A stretch of 64,000 nt of DNA, from the NCBI RefSeq assembly GCF_001427105.1, contig NZ_LMGI01000001.1, positions 558,001 through 622,000 of the forward strand, read 5' to 3'. Shown here piece by piece: positions 9,377-17,973 of this stretch; the stretch's first letter is position 1; each line of letters begins with the position of its first letter. A program made the translations under genes and the position numbers. The notes under the pieces are model-generated. The model worked only from the letters and a program-made list of their open reading frames with translations, was not told the origin of the DNA and made no database searches. Source of the stretch: Sphingopyxis sp. Root154. GTDB taxonomy: Bacteria > Pseudomonadota > Alphaproteobacteria > Sphingomonadales > Sphingomonadaceae.

Positions 9377-10333
9377 TCAGCCCCGTTCCCTCACCTTTGC
9401 CTGCAGGAATCGCCGGAACCGTCTGACGACGGGATAATCCCATCGGTCCTCACGCGTCACGAGCATATAGCTGCCGATCACCGCGCGCCGATTTCCAGGG
9501 AATTTCAGCTCAACCAAAGTGCCGTCGGCCAGGTCTTGCTCGACGAGATAATTGCTGGCCAATGCGATCCCGCGCCCCGCCCGCGCCGCCGCGATCGCGA
9601 GATGCGCATGCCACAGCAAGGGACCGGCGATCGGTCCGTCCATTGGCACACCGTTCAATCGCAGCCACGATGCCCATTGCCGGTCATGTTCCTCGTGAAG
9701 GAGGGGCAAGGCGGCCAGATCCGCAGCACTCTCGATCTTGTTCAGCCCTGCCACGAATTTGGGGCTTGCTACCGCCATGATCGGCGGTCGCGCCAGTTCG
9801 ACGAACCGGAGCCCTTTGCCGCCAGGCCGAGGCGGCCAGCCATCGCCATAGAAACGTATGTCCATGTCGGCCTCGAGCATCAGCAGGTCGGCCGTCGCGT
9901 CCGTCGGCCGCACTTCGACGCGATCGCTCGGAAATATGTCCTCGAACTCGGCGACGCGATGCGTGAGCCACTGCGCTGCGAACCCCGGAACACACCAGAG
10001 CTGAAGCGGGCCATCGCGGCGCGTCTGCTGCAATTCGTGCGTTGCCGACGCCAGTTCCATCAATGCCGCAGAAACGCGTCCATGATAATCTTGCCCGGCT
10101 TCCGTCAGATAGAGGCGCCCTCCTGTACGCTGGAACAAGGGCACGCCAAACCAGTCTTCGATCATCTTGATGTGTCGGCTGACGACGGCATGATCGAGGC
10201 CCAGGCTGGCTGCGGCCTTGCGAATGCCTCCGGATCTGCCGACCGCTTCAAAGGCCCGCAGCGAGGCGAAAGGCGGAAGAGCCTTGGCGTGCAGAGGGCC
10301 GCGTTCAAGTGCGATAATGGTGCTCCATTTCAT
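9377..10333 (-). CDS. LysR-family transcriptional regulator (GcvA-type)
   Basis: This is a 318-aa regulator with an N-terminal winged HTH (LRAFEAVGRSGGIRKAAASL through VVSRHIKMIEDWFGVPLFQR, about residues 20-65) and a substrate-binding-like effector domain. ATG 10333 gives a normal GcvA-like N-terminus; an in-frame start 24 codons upstream would add an unusual extension. No strong ribosome site is visible at either start. It sits next to the TonB receptor and M20 peptidase, which it may control. A degenerate copy of the sulfatase-locus palindrome lies 77 nt upstream of its start, so it might instead be under that regulon. Confidence 0.87.
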   Translation of the reverse strand: MKWSTIIALERGPLHAKALPPFASLRAFEAVGRSGGIRKAAASLGLDHAVVSRHIKMIEDWFGVPLFQRTGGRLYLTEAGQDYHGRVSAALMELASATHELQQTRRDGPLQLWCVPGFAAQWLTHRVAEFEDIFPSDRVEVRPTDATADLLMLEADMDIRFYGDGWPPRPGGKGLRFVELARPPIMAVASPKFVAGLNKIESAADLAALPLLHEEHDRQWASWLRLNGVPMDGPIAGPLLWHAHLAIAAARAGRGIALASNYLVEQDLADGTLVELKFPGNRRAVIGSYMLVTREDRWDYPVVRRFRRFLQAKVRERG

Positions 10334-10409
10334 ACCCGACGTGCAAGGGGTCTCGATAGTCCGATGGTCTATCGCAACCCCGATATCCTGAAATATATCG
10401 AACAAGCAT

Positions 10410-10423
10410 GGACAAGTTTGTCA
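10410..10423. promoter_or_regulatory. Degenerate copy of the TGACAAGCTTGTCA palindrome
   Basis: The sequence GGACAAGTTTGTCA matches 12 of 14 bases of the perfect palindrome found at 15490 and 21450. It lies upstream of the LysR gene (9377-10333) and beyond the 3' end of the FGE gene, at the left border of the sulfatase locus. It could be a weak operator or chance; it is scored lower than the two perfect copies. Confidence 0.4.
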
Positions 10424-10504
10424 TTTTCATAGGCCCTTATCCTTCGTCTTTTTGCCGCGAGCTGGAAGCGGGGCGTCATTTAGCCTCAAAGTGCAGTGGA
10501 CCGA

Positions 10505-11494
10505 TCAGGATCTGATGATGCATCGAAAGCCGATATGGCTGGTCGATGTGTCGATCGTCTGCGGATGGCGCGCAGCCGGACGATAGCGCTGGCAATAATT
10601 TTCCGCACAAAGATGCGAACCACCCTTCAGCACCTTCCTCCCGGTTTTGCTGTCCGGCATACAGGGATCGCGGCTCTCATGCTTGCGACCGCCGCGCGGA
10701 TTGTCGACGGTGCAACATGCGCCCGGCGTCGCCTTGGCAGCCGCCCTGGGCAGCGCATACCAGTCGGCGGTCCACTCCCAGACATTGCCGATCATATCGT
10801 AAAGACCGAAACCGTTGGGAGCATAGCTTCGCACGGGGGACGTGCGCTCCCACCCGTCGGTCAGCAAGTTCGAGAAGGGAAACAGGCCTTGCCAGTAATT
10901 GGCCATCATCGCGCCGCCGGGAGCAAGCTCCATACCCCAGGCATAAGGGCGTCCGTCGTCGTGGCCGCCGCGGGCGGCACATTCCCATTCGGCCTCGGTC
11001 GGCAGCGATTTTCCCGCCCATTCGGCATAGGCCAGCGCATCGGCATAGGTGACATGAATCACCGGATGATCTTCCAGTTCGTCGATCGCGCTGTCCGGGC
11101 CCGTTGGATGACGCCAATCGGCACCGGCCCGAAAATGCCACCAATTGGTAAAATCCTCGAGATCGACCAGTCCGGCCGTGCGTTCGAAAACCAGCGAACC
11201 AGGGATGGCCAGCGCAGCGTCCATGCCCGGGTAGTCGCGCGGATCGGGCGCCGTCTCGGCCTCCGTGCGATAGCCGGTTGCCATCACAAAAGCGGCGAAC
11301 TGCCGATTGGTGACGGGTGTAGCATCGATCCAGAAGTCGCCCACCCGCACGCGGCGAACCGGCGCTTCTTCCGGATAGAAACTATCGGAGCCCATCGAGA
11401 AAGCCCCGCCTTCGATACGGACCATGCCGGCGAGCCGATGCTCGCCGATACCCAGCGCCTGGCCCGTCGCGATCTCGCGTTCCTTCTTCATCAT
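10505..11494 (-). CDS. Formylglycine-generating enzyme (sulfatase activator)
   Basis: This is a 329-aa FGE/SUMF1 protein. It oxidises the Cys of the sulfatase C-x-P/A-x-R signature to formylglycine, using O2 and copper, in the cytoplasm. The N-terminal RIEGGAFSMGSD, the central WEWTADWYALP and the C-terminal KGGSHLCAENYCQRYRPAAR are all present. The two active-site cysteines, about Cys296 and Cys301, are intact. That separates true FGE from the many FGE-sulfatase-fold proteins that lack them. There is no signal peptide, as expected. ATG 11494 is followed by a second ATG at 11491. It is the last gene of an operon with a GH3 enzyme and a sugar permease. The same locus encodes four sulfatases, its likely clients. 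Confidence 0.95.
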   Translation of the reverse strand: MMKKEREIATGQALGIGEHRLAGMVRIEGGAFSMGSDSFYPEEAPVRRVRVGDFWIDATPVTNRQFAAFVMATGYRTEAETAPDPRDYPGMDAALAIPGSLVFERTAGLVDLEDFTNWWHFRAGADWRHPTGPDSAIDELEDHPVIHVTYADALAYAEWAGKSLPTEAEWECAARGGHDDGRPYAWGMELAPGGAMMANYWQGLFPFSNLLTDGWERTSPVRSYAPNGFGLYDMIGNVWEWTADWYALPRAAAKATPGACCTVDNPRGGRKHESRDPCMPDSKTGRKVLKGGSHLCAENYCQRYRPAARHPQTIDTSTSHIGFRCIIRS

Positions 11495-11530
11495 TGGCGA
11501 TCGCTTCTTATCACGGCGAGATCCTCTACT

Positions 11531-12835
11531 CTAGACGGCAGGTCGCCGCGCATAGATGCCGAACGCCGCGATGACCGCATAGCAAAGCGCGGGCAGCGTC
11601 AGCGCCAGTGCCAGACTGCCGGTCAGATCGGCCAGTGCACCCGTCGCGAGCGGCACCACCGCGCCGCCAAAGATCGCGACATTGATGATCCCCGACCCGT
11701 CCGCCGCGCGGCTACCGAGCCTTTCGGATGCGAGGCTGAAGATCGTCGGGAACATGATCGCGTTCATCAGGCCAATCGCGAGCAGGCTGTAGCCCGAAAC
11801 CAGACCCGTCGTGTTGGTCGAAATCAGGATCAGCGCGATAGCGCCCACCGCGACGAAGGCGAGCAACTTCCCGGGGCTGATGACGCGCATCAGGCCTGAA
11901 CCGATGAAGCGGCCGATCATCGCCCCGCCCCAGTAAAGACCGATCAGCTTGCCCGCCGCCTGCTCGGGAAGCGCCAACACACCCGGCTGCATCAGATAGC
12001 TGACGATCAGAGACCCGATCGACACTTCCGCCCCGACATAGAGGAAAATACATAGGGCACCGAAGCCGAAGCGCGGACGCTTCAGCAAATCAAGGCCGGC
12101 GAGCCCCGCACTGGCTTCATGCTTTTCGCCCTGCAGTCGATTGCGGAATATCCATACGGCGCCCGCAACCACGAGCAGCGCCACCGCGATACCAAGATAG
12201 CCGTGGACGATCGCCTGACTTTCGGCTGTGCGATAGGCATCGAGCTGCGCGCCCGACAAATCCTCCGCTTTCATCGTCGCAAGGCTGCCAAGGATCAGCA
12301 CCGAACCCGCGATCGGGAAGATCGTCGTTCCCAGCGAATTGAAAGCCTGCGCAAAGGTCAGGCGGCTATGCGCCGTCTCCGGCTTTCCAAGCAGCGAAAT
12401 CAGCGGATTGGCGACGACCTGGACGATCACCACGCCGCTCGCGAGGACGAACAGCGCGAACAGAAACAGACCATAAACTGCATATTGCGACGCCGGGATG
12501 AAGAGGAGGCAGCCGACCATCATCGTCAGCAGCCCCGCCACTGCGCCGCGCATATAGCCGATCTTCTTGACCAGCTTTGCGCCCGGAATGCCGATCACCA
12601 GATAGGCGGTGAAAAAGCAGAATTGCACCAGCATCGCCTGAGTATAGTTAAGGGTGAACAGCTCCTTCAATTTCGGGATGATCACGTCGTTGAGCGAGGT
12701 GATGCCCCCAAAAATGAAGAATAGCCCCATGACGAACAGCCGCAGTTCCGGCGCATCGACATGGGGCAAAGTTCCCGCGCGGGACCTTTCCCGAACGTTG
12801 GCCGATACCGCAGCAGCTTCAGGCAACAGCGCCAC
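11531..12835 (-). CDS. FucP/GluP-type sugar:H+ symporter (MFS)
   Basis: This is a 434-aa inner-membrane permease with about twelve hydrophobic segments. The N-terminal part (FFIFGGITSLNDVIIPKL, then LNYTQAMLVQFCFFTAY) is the signature of the fucose/glucose-galactose permease branch of the major facilitator superfamily. The start is GTG, with AAGGGA about 5 nt upstream. It lies 46 nt after the GH3 gene and 36 nt before FGE, so it is in one operon. Context makes it the importer of the monosaccharide released from a sulfated glycan. L-fucose, galactose, glucose or a derivative are all possible. The family call is firm and the sugar is inferred. Confidence 0.9.
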   Translation of the reverse strand: MALLPEAAAVSANVRERSRAGTLPHVDAPELRLFVMGLFFIFGGITSLNDVIIPKLKELFTLNYTQAMLVQFCFFTAYLVIGIPGAKLVKKIGYMRGAVAGLLTMMVGCLLFIPASQYAVYGLFLFALFVLASGVVIVQVVANPLISLLGKPETAHSRLTFAQAFNSLGTTIFPIAGSVLILGSLATMKAEDLSGAQLDAYRTAESQAIVHGYLGIAVALLVVAGAVWIFRNRLQGEKHEASAGLAGLDLLKRPRFGFGALCIFLYVGAEVSIGSLIVSYLMQPGVLALPEQAAGKLIGLYWGGAMIGRFIGSGLMRVISPGKLLAFVAVGAIALILISTNTTGLVSGYSLLAIGLMNAIMFPTIFSLASERLGSRAADGSGIINVAIFGGAVVPLATGALADLTGSLALALTLPALCYAVIAAFGIYARRPAV

Positions 12836-12881
12836 AACTTTCCCTTTCCAGACAATTGGCGCACGCGTCCAAGGCCGTCGG

Positions 12882-15074
12882 TCAATCCCGCCAGCTGCGT
12901 TGCTTCATCTTGGCGTGAATTTGCGGTCCGATGGTTTCGGCATTTTCTCCGACCGCAAAACGATATTCGCCAGCGGGAATTGTCCAACCTTTTCCGTTCC
13001 AGTCGGCGAGCAGTCGTTGATCGATCTTCAGATCGACCTTTTGCTCCGCTCCCGGAGTCAGCTCGACACGCTGAAAAGCGACGAGGCGCTGTTTGGTATC
13101 GGCGCCCCGGGCCATCAGATAGAGCTGCACCACCGTCGCGCCCGCGCGATCGCCGGTGTTGCGCACTGTCAAACTGGCCGTGGAGCCGTCAACTTTCAGC
13201 CCGCTGGTGGCGAAGCGCGTGTAGGAAAGACCGTGACCGAAGGGGTAGAGCGCCTTGATCCCCTTGCTCGCATTCCAGCGATAACCGACGTCCGAACCTT
13301 CGTTCATCCGCACGCTGACCTCGGTCCGGTCGGGCGTTCCATAGCTCGGGATCGTGGGCCGCGGCTGGGTTTCCATCGTGTCCGGGAAGCTGATCGGCAA
13401 ACGCCCCGAGGGATTGACCTTGCCGGTCAGCACATCGGCGATTGCTGCGGCGCCTTCCTGTCCCGGATACCATGCCGCAACGATGGCCTTCACCTTGTCA
13501 CGCCACGGCATCGCAACGGGGTTGCCGGTCTGGAGAACGACGATGGTGTTGGGATTGGCGGCGACCGCCGCCTCGACAATCGCGTCCTGGTTGCCCGGAA
13601 GCGTCAGGTCGGGAGAATCGAACCCTTCGGCTTCATATTTGCTGACAAAGACGATCGCGACGTCGGAGCGCGCGGCGAGCGCCGCCGCATCTTGCGGGTA
13701 AAGGCCCGGGTCAAAGCGAACCTCTGCCTTCGGAAGAGCCGCCTTCAACGCCGCTTGCGGCGCGCCGGCAAACCAGCGCTCGACCCGCCACGACGCCATC
13801 GATCCCTCGCCGCCGCCGATGGGGATCGATGCGGCCCAGCCGCTCGGCGGCAAGCCCTGCGAGGAGCCGCCGCCCGACAGGACGCCGACATGCGCATTGC
13901 GTCCGATCACCGCGACCGATCCGACGGTCGCGGCAAGCGGCAACGCGCCTGCATCATTTTTGAGAAGAACGATCCCCTGCCGGGCAATCTCGCGCGCGAT
14001 TTCGGCATGTTTTTTCATGTCCACCGCCGGAGCGGGGCCCGAATCGACGAGGCCGTTCGCCTTCATCGATCGCAGGATACGCTTCACCATGTCCGACAGG
14101 CGTTCGCGCGGCAGGCTGCCGTCGGCGAGCTTCGCCTTGAGCGGGGCGTCGAACCAGACCTGCTTGTCGAGTTGCTGGCCCGACTGCTGGTCGAGGCCTT
14201 TGACTGCAAAGTCCGCGCTCGACACCGCGCCCCAGTCGGACATCACCCAGCCCTTGTAGCGCCAGTCCTTCTTGAGCACGGTGTTGAGCAGATGGTCGCT
14301 CCCGCAGGCGGGCTCACCATTGACGATGTTGTAGGCGCACATGACCGACCCCGGCCGTCCGCGCTCGATCGCGATCTGGAAGGCGAGCAAGTCGCTCTCG
14401 CGGTGCGCCGTCTCATCGATCTCGGCGTTCCATGTGTGGCGGTTGGTTTCGTTCGAATTGAGCGAAAAATGCTTCACTGTCGAGACCACGCCGACCGACT
14501 GGGCGCCCCTCGCCGCCTCGGCGCCCATGATGCCAGAGAGCAGCGGATCCTCCGAGATATACTCGAAGTTGCGGCCGTTGCGGGGATCGCGCACGAGATT
14601 GATGCCGCCGCCGAGCAGGACGTTGAAGCCCTTGGCGCGCGCTTCGCTGGCCACAGCTCGCGCGCCGGCGAACGCGAGTTCGGGGTTGAAGCTTGCGCCG
14701 ATCGCCAGACCCGCGGGCAGAGCCGTTGCGGTGTCGCCCTTGCGGATACCGAAGGGATTGGTCACCCCGAGGCTTGCATCGGTCTCGCGCAGCGAGGGGA
14801 TGCCCAGTCGCGGCACGCCCATGATATAGCCGGCGCCAGGCACGAGATCGTCGGGCCATTTGGTCTTCAGTTGAGGATTTGCATAGGGACCGATGAGAAT
14901 GGGCATGATCCCGTGGAGGATCGAAAAGCGCTCGTCATCAGTCATCTGCGCTTCGGTCTTTGCCGCCCATTCGTCGGCGGCGGCATCGGTGGCGGCCGGC
15001 GCATAGGCTTGCGCCGTCATCGACGTTCCAGCCAACATGATCGCCATCGCTGTTGCCGCATATTTTCCTCGCAT
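12882..15074 (-). CDS. Secreted glycoside hydrolase family 3 (beta-glucosidase/xylosidase-like)
   Basis: This is a 730-aa GH3 enzyme with a Sec signal peptide (AMLAG-type hydrophobic core ending near TAQA), so it is periplasmic or secreted. The nucleophile Asp lies in VMSDWGAV (about Asp280). The GH3 C-terminal domain (RQGIVLLKNDAGALPL, GRLPISFP, YPFGHGLSYT) and a closing FnIII-like domain (TVRNTGDRAGATVVQLY) are all present. It removes a terminal beta-linked sugar by a retaining mechanism. Tandem GTG-ATG codons allow a start at 15077 or 15074, with GGGGGA upstream. It is second in the operon after a small secreted protein and precedes the FucP-like permease. This fits the final saccharification step of the sulfated-glycan pathway. 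Confidence 0.92.
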   Translation of the reverse strand: MRGKYAATAMAIMLAGTSMTAQAYAPAATDAAADEWAAKTEAQMTDDERFSILHGIMPILIGPYANPQLKTKWPDDLVPGAGYIMGVPRLGIPSLRETDASLGVTNPFGIRKGDTATALPAGLAIGASFNPELAFAGARAVASEARAKGFNVLLGGGINLVRDPRNGRNFEYISEDPLLSGIMGAEAARGAQSVGVVSTVKHFSLNSNETNRHTWNAEIDETAHRESDLLAFQIAIERGRPGSVMCAYNIVNGEPACGSDHLLNTVLKKDWRYKGWVMSDWGAVSSADFAVKGLDQQSGQQLDKQVWFDAPLKAKLADGSLPRERLSDMVKRILRSMKANGLVDSGPAPAVDMKKHAEIAREIARQGIVLLKNDAGALPLAATVGSVAVIGRNAHVGVLSGGGSSQGLPPSGWAASIPIGGGEGSMASWRVERWFAGAPQAALKAALPKAEVRFDPGLYPQDAAALAARSDVAIVFVSKYEAEGFDSPDLTLPGNQDAIVEAAVAANPNTIVVLQTGNPVAMPWRDKVKAIVAAWYPGQEGAAAIADVLTGKVNPSGRLPISFPDTMETQPRPTIPSYGTPDRTEVSVRMNEGSDVGYRWNASKGIKALYPFGHGLSYTRFATSGLKVDGSTASLTVRNTGDRAGATVVQLYLMARGADTKQRLVAFQRVELTPGAEQKVDLKIDQRLLADWNGKGWTIPAGEYRFAVGENAETIGPQIHAKMKQRSWRD

Positions 15075-15124
15075 CACCCAAATTCCCCCATTTCCATCGA
15101 CCCGGCCGCTCTTTTGTCCGCGAC

Positions 15125-15430
15125 CTAGGATTTGGCTTTGCTTGCAGCTTCGAGTGCGGCCTCAACAGCCGCGATCTTTTCGTCGGTAATCGCGCCACCC
15201 GAATAAGGCTGAAGCTGGCGAAGGCTCATGCTCTTGAACTGTTCATAGGCCGGATGCGACATCAGGGTTGGCATCTCCTTGTCCATAACAGCCTTCCCCA
15301 CAGGATCCGCCATGAGCGCCTCGATGGGCCAATCGATCGACAATTTTTCGGCGGCAGGCGCCGGGGCCGGTGCGGTTTGTGCCAGCGCGGGGCTGGACAA
15401 GAGCAGGGCGAATGACAGGAAAAGGCGCAT
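15125..15430 (-). CDS. Small secreted protein leading the GH3 operon
   Basis: This is a 101-aa protein with a clear signal peptide (MRLFLSFALLLSSPALAQ) and a Pro/Ala linker. A compact helical domain follows (residues about 35-95) with the phrases DPVGKAVMDKEMPTL and MSLRQLQPY, ending TDEKIAAVEAAL. I recall similar phrases as a C-terminal module in some secreted esterases and glycosidases of Caulobacter/Sphingomonas-type bacteria, but I cannot name a domain. It is the first gene after the divergent promoter that carries operator 15490-15503, and it lies 50 nt ahead of the GH3 gene. A role as a periplasmic accessory or substrate-handling factor is inferred. The gene itself looks real from its signal peptide, codon use and operon position. 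Confidence 0.75.
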   Translation of the reverse strand: MRLFLSFALLLSSPALAQTAPAPAPAAEKLSIDWPIEALMADPVGKAVMDKEMPTLMSHPAYEQFKSMSLRQLQPYSGGAITDEKIAAVEAALEAASKAKS

Positions 15431-15489
15431 GAAATCTCTCCGATAGGATCACGCCGTCAAGGCATGCAATGCCGCCTCATCCACAAGAA

Positions 15490-15503
15490 TGACAAGCTTG
15501 TCA
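15490..15503. promoter_or_regulatory. Perfect 14-bp palindromic operator TGACAAGCTTGTCA
   Basis: This exact palindrome sits between the divergent GH3 operon (minus) and the first sulfatase gene (plus). A second perfect copy is at 21450-21463, in the other divergent promoter region of the locus. Even-length palindromes of this kind are typical LacI- or GntR-family sites. The only regulator encoded inside the locus is the LacI protein at 16952-17971, so it is the favoured ligand. That link is inference. Confidence 0.75.
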
Positions 15504-15525
15504 ATATTCGATTTCCCGCTATGGT
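15498..15525 (+). promoter_or_regulatory. Candidate promoter of sulfatase gene 15553, overlapped by the operator
   Basis: A -35-like TTGTCA (15498-15503) is followed after 16 nt by a -10-like TATGGT (15520-15525). The -35 element is the right half of the palindromic operator, so bound repressor would block RNA polymerase. The hexamers are moderate matches and no start site is known. Confidence 0.45.
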
Positions 15526-15552
15526 GGCTGCAAAACCACGAGGGAGATGACG

Positions 15553-16920
15553 ATGGACCGCAGAGACCTGCTCACGAGCGCCCTGGGCGGCGCAGCCGCC
15601 GCCCTGCTAGCGCCACCGGCATGGGCGGCGACCCGGCGGCCACCGAATTTCATCGTCATCCAGTGCGACGACATGGGCTATGGCGACTGGGGCGCCGCCG
15701 CGAAAGGCGCGATCCGGACCCCCAATCTCGACCGCATGGCGCGCCAGGGCACGACGATGACCGACTTCTACGCCGGCGCGAATGTTTGCACGCCCTCGCG
15801 CGCGGCGATGCTGACCGGCCGCTATGCGGTTCGCACCGGCCTCGGCCATCGCGTCATCATGCCCAACGACAAGCGCGTCCTGCCCTTGAGCGAAAAGACG
15901 ATAGCTACAGCGCTCGCGCCGACCCACAGCAGCGCGCTCGTCGGCAAATGGCATCTGGGACACACCGGCTCCGACTGGTTGCCGACGCGGCACGGGTTCG
16001 ATTATTATTACGGCATCCCCTACAGTCACGATATGAAACCGCTCGCGCTTTATGAAGCGCGGCGCGGCGCAGAGACCGAGACATCGCCCGCCGACATCGC
16101 GACGCTGCAGCAAAAATTCTGCGACAAGGCCCTGGAGTTCATCGATGCCAACCGGGGCCGCCCCTTCTTTCTCGATCTGGCGCTCAGCGCGCCACATCTG
16201 CCGGCGATCCCCCACCCCGATTTCCACGGCAAGTCCGCGGCAGGGCCCTATGGCGACGTGATCGAGGAGATCGATTCGATCGTCGGGCGCATCCTCGCGC
16301 GCCTCGAAGCGCTCGGAATCGCGCGCGATACCCTCGTCTTCTTTACCTCGGACAATGGTCCCTGGTTCGAGGGTGCGACGGGCGGGCTTCGACAACGCAA
16401 GGGCGGCGCCGGATACGACGGCGGCTACCGCGTCCCCGCGATCGTCTGGCGCCCGGGAACGGTACCGGCGGGGCGTCGGAGCGACGCTATCGGGATGAGC
16501 ATCGATTTCCTGCCGACCTTTTGCGCCATGGCCGGGGTCGCGCCGCCCGCAGGCGTGACGATCGATGGCCGCGACCTGTCGGCGACACTCCTGCGCAGCG
16601 CCCCAACCCCGCACGACGGCCTGCTGCTTTTCGACGACGAAGATGTCGTCGCGCTGCGCACCCAGCGATGGAAGTTGGTCACCGCCGACTATTACCGCAA
16701 CTATCTCCTCGATCTGCCCGCGCGGGGCTATCCACAGCTGTACGACATGCAAAAGGATCCGTCTGAAAGCTACAGCGTAGCGGAACGCCATCCGGACATC
16801 GTCGCCGACCTCACCGCTCGCATCGACGCAGCCCGGGCCCGCTTCGCGCCGTTGCGGACGCAGCCGTCAGCGATCATCGGGATGCGGGCGCCGCCCGCAC
16901 CGCCTGCCGCCGCCAACTGA
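15553..16920 (+). CDS. Tat-exported S1 sulfatase (arylsulfatase A-like), C-T-P-S-R type
   Basis: This is a 455-aa sulfatase. The N-terminus MDRRDLLTSALGG is a twin-arginine signal, so the protein should leave the cell folded. The metal-binding QCDDMGYGD follows the first strand. The formylglycine signature is CTPSR with Cys79, followed by the family GKWHLGH and the late SDNGPW metal site. ATG 15553 is preferred because GGAG sits 6 nt upstream; the ATG two codons earlier abuts the ribosome site. It hydrolyses sulfate esters, probably on a sugar, after activation by the locus FGE. It is transcribed alone from the operator-bearing divergent promoter and converges on the LacI gene 31 nt away. Confidence 0.93.
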   Translation: MDRRDLLTSALGGAAAALLAPPAWAATRRPPNFIVIQCDDMGYGDWGAAAKGAIRTPNLDRMARQGTTMTDFYAGANVCTPSRAAMLTGRYAVRTGLGHRVIMPNDKRVLPLSEKTIATALAPTHSSALVGKWHLGHTGSDWLPTRHGFDYYYGIPYSHDMKPLALYEARRGAETETSPADIATLQQKFCDKALEFIDANRGRPFFLDLALSAPHLPAIPHPDFHGKSAAGPYGDVIEEIDSIVGRILARLEALGIARDTLVFFTSDNGPWFEGATGGLRQRKGGAGYDGGYRVPAIVWRPGTVPAGRRSDAIGMSIDFLPTFCAMAGVAPPAGVTIDGRDLSATLLRSAPTPHDGLLLFDDEDVVALRTQRWKLVTADYYRNYLLDLPARGYPQLYDMQKDPSESYSVAERHPDIVADLTARIDAARARFAPLRTQPSAIIGMRAPPAPPAAAN

Positions 16921-16951
16921 TTGCGAGCGCCCCCGCGGCTGTCCCTGTCGA

Positions 16952-17971
16952 TCACGACCGAGGGGGTGCGGTGCTCTCCCGGACGACCAGTTCGATGTCG
17001 AGCCGGCGGCGGACGGAATCGAGCTTGCCGCTTGGCTGCGCGGCCAGGAGCATATCGGCGGCGGCCGCGCCAATTTGCTCCAGCGGCTGGCGGATCGTCG
17101 TCAGCGCTGGCGATACGACGCTTGCGATCTCGGCATCGTCGAAACCGGTGACCGACAGATCGTCCGGGACCTTGAGGCCGCGCCGCGCGGCGGCCGAGAG
17201 GACGCCGGCCGCCATCGCATCATTGGCGGCGACGATCGCGGTCGGTCGCGTGCGTGCGCCCAGCAGCGTGTCGGCGCATCTTTGTCCCGACGAAAAGGTG
17301 AACTCGCCATAGATGACCCGGTTATCGGGCACCGGCAGCCCGGCCTCGGCCATGGCATCGAGGAAACCGTCGCGCCGCGGGCGCGGCGCACTGCCCTTCG
17401 ACGCCAACGGCCCACCGAGGAAGGCGATGTCGCGATGACCCAGCGCGATCAAATGCCGCGTCGCTTCGACCGCGCCGCGGCGATCGTCGACAAACACGCT
17501 CGCGCCGCGGTCGGGTTCGGCGGTGGGCGACACGCGCACGAAAGGAACCTGAAGCCGCTCGAGAAGCGCCACAATCTCGATATCGTTCGATTGCGGCGGC
17601 ACCAATATGACGCCATCGAGATGGGCGCGACGGACGGTCCGCTCGATCAGCGCCACCACATCGACTGCCGGCCATTCAATCGGCTCGGCGGCGAGCATAT
17701 AGTCGCGGTCGCGGCACTGCCGCGCGGCGCCGAGCTGGATCCCCGTGATATAGCTCGCCAGCCTGGGATGAAAGAACAGGCCGATCAGCAGCGAACGGGC
17801 GCTGGCCATACGCCGCGCCCCGGCGTTGGGAATATAATCGAGATCGGCCATCGCCGCCCGCACCCGTTCGCGCACGGCATCGCGAACATTGGGCTCGGCA
17901 TTCATCACGCGCGAAACGGTCTTGATCGAAACCCCGGCGCGCGCCGCAACATCGTGAATGGTGACGCCCAA
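16952..17971 (-). CDS. LacI-family transcriptional repressor
   Basis: This is a 339-aa regulator. The HTH (VTIHDVAARAGVSIKTVSRV, residues 3-22) and hinge helix (YIPNAGARRMAS) are typical of LacI/GalR. They are followed by a periplasmic-binding-protein-like sugar-sensing domain (IGLFF to about residue 330). The start codon is TTG, with GGAG about 7 nt upstream, 2 nt after the stop of the esterase gene. It is therefore the third gene of the operon TonB receptor-esterase-LacI, downstream of operator 21450-21463, which implies autoregulation. It probably represses the two divergent promoter regions until a sugar from the glycan binds. The effector is unknown. Confidence 0.93.
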   Translation of the reverse strand: MGVTIHDVAARAGVSIKTVSRVMNAEPNVRDAVRERVRAAMADLDYIPNAGARRMASARSLLIGLFFHPRLASYITGIQLGAARQCRDRDYMLAAEPIEWPAVDVVALIERTVRRAHLDGVILVPPQSNDIEIVALLERLQVPFVRVSPTAEPDRGASVFVDDRRGAVEATRHLIALGHRDIAFLGGPLASKGSAPRPRRDGFLDAMAEAGLPVPDNRVIYGEFTFSSGQRCADTLLGARTRPTAIVAANDAMAAGVLSAAARRGLKVPDDLSVTGFDDAEIASVVSPALTTIRQPLEQIGAAAADMLLAAQPSGKLDSVRRRLDIELVVRESTAPPRS

Positions 17972-17973
17972 AC

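Noticed and set aside
12654..15128. 824-codon open frame antisense to the GH3 gene
   Set aside because: It is Arg/His-rich translation of the opposite strand, spanning two real genes and their gap, with no domain.
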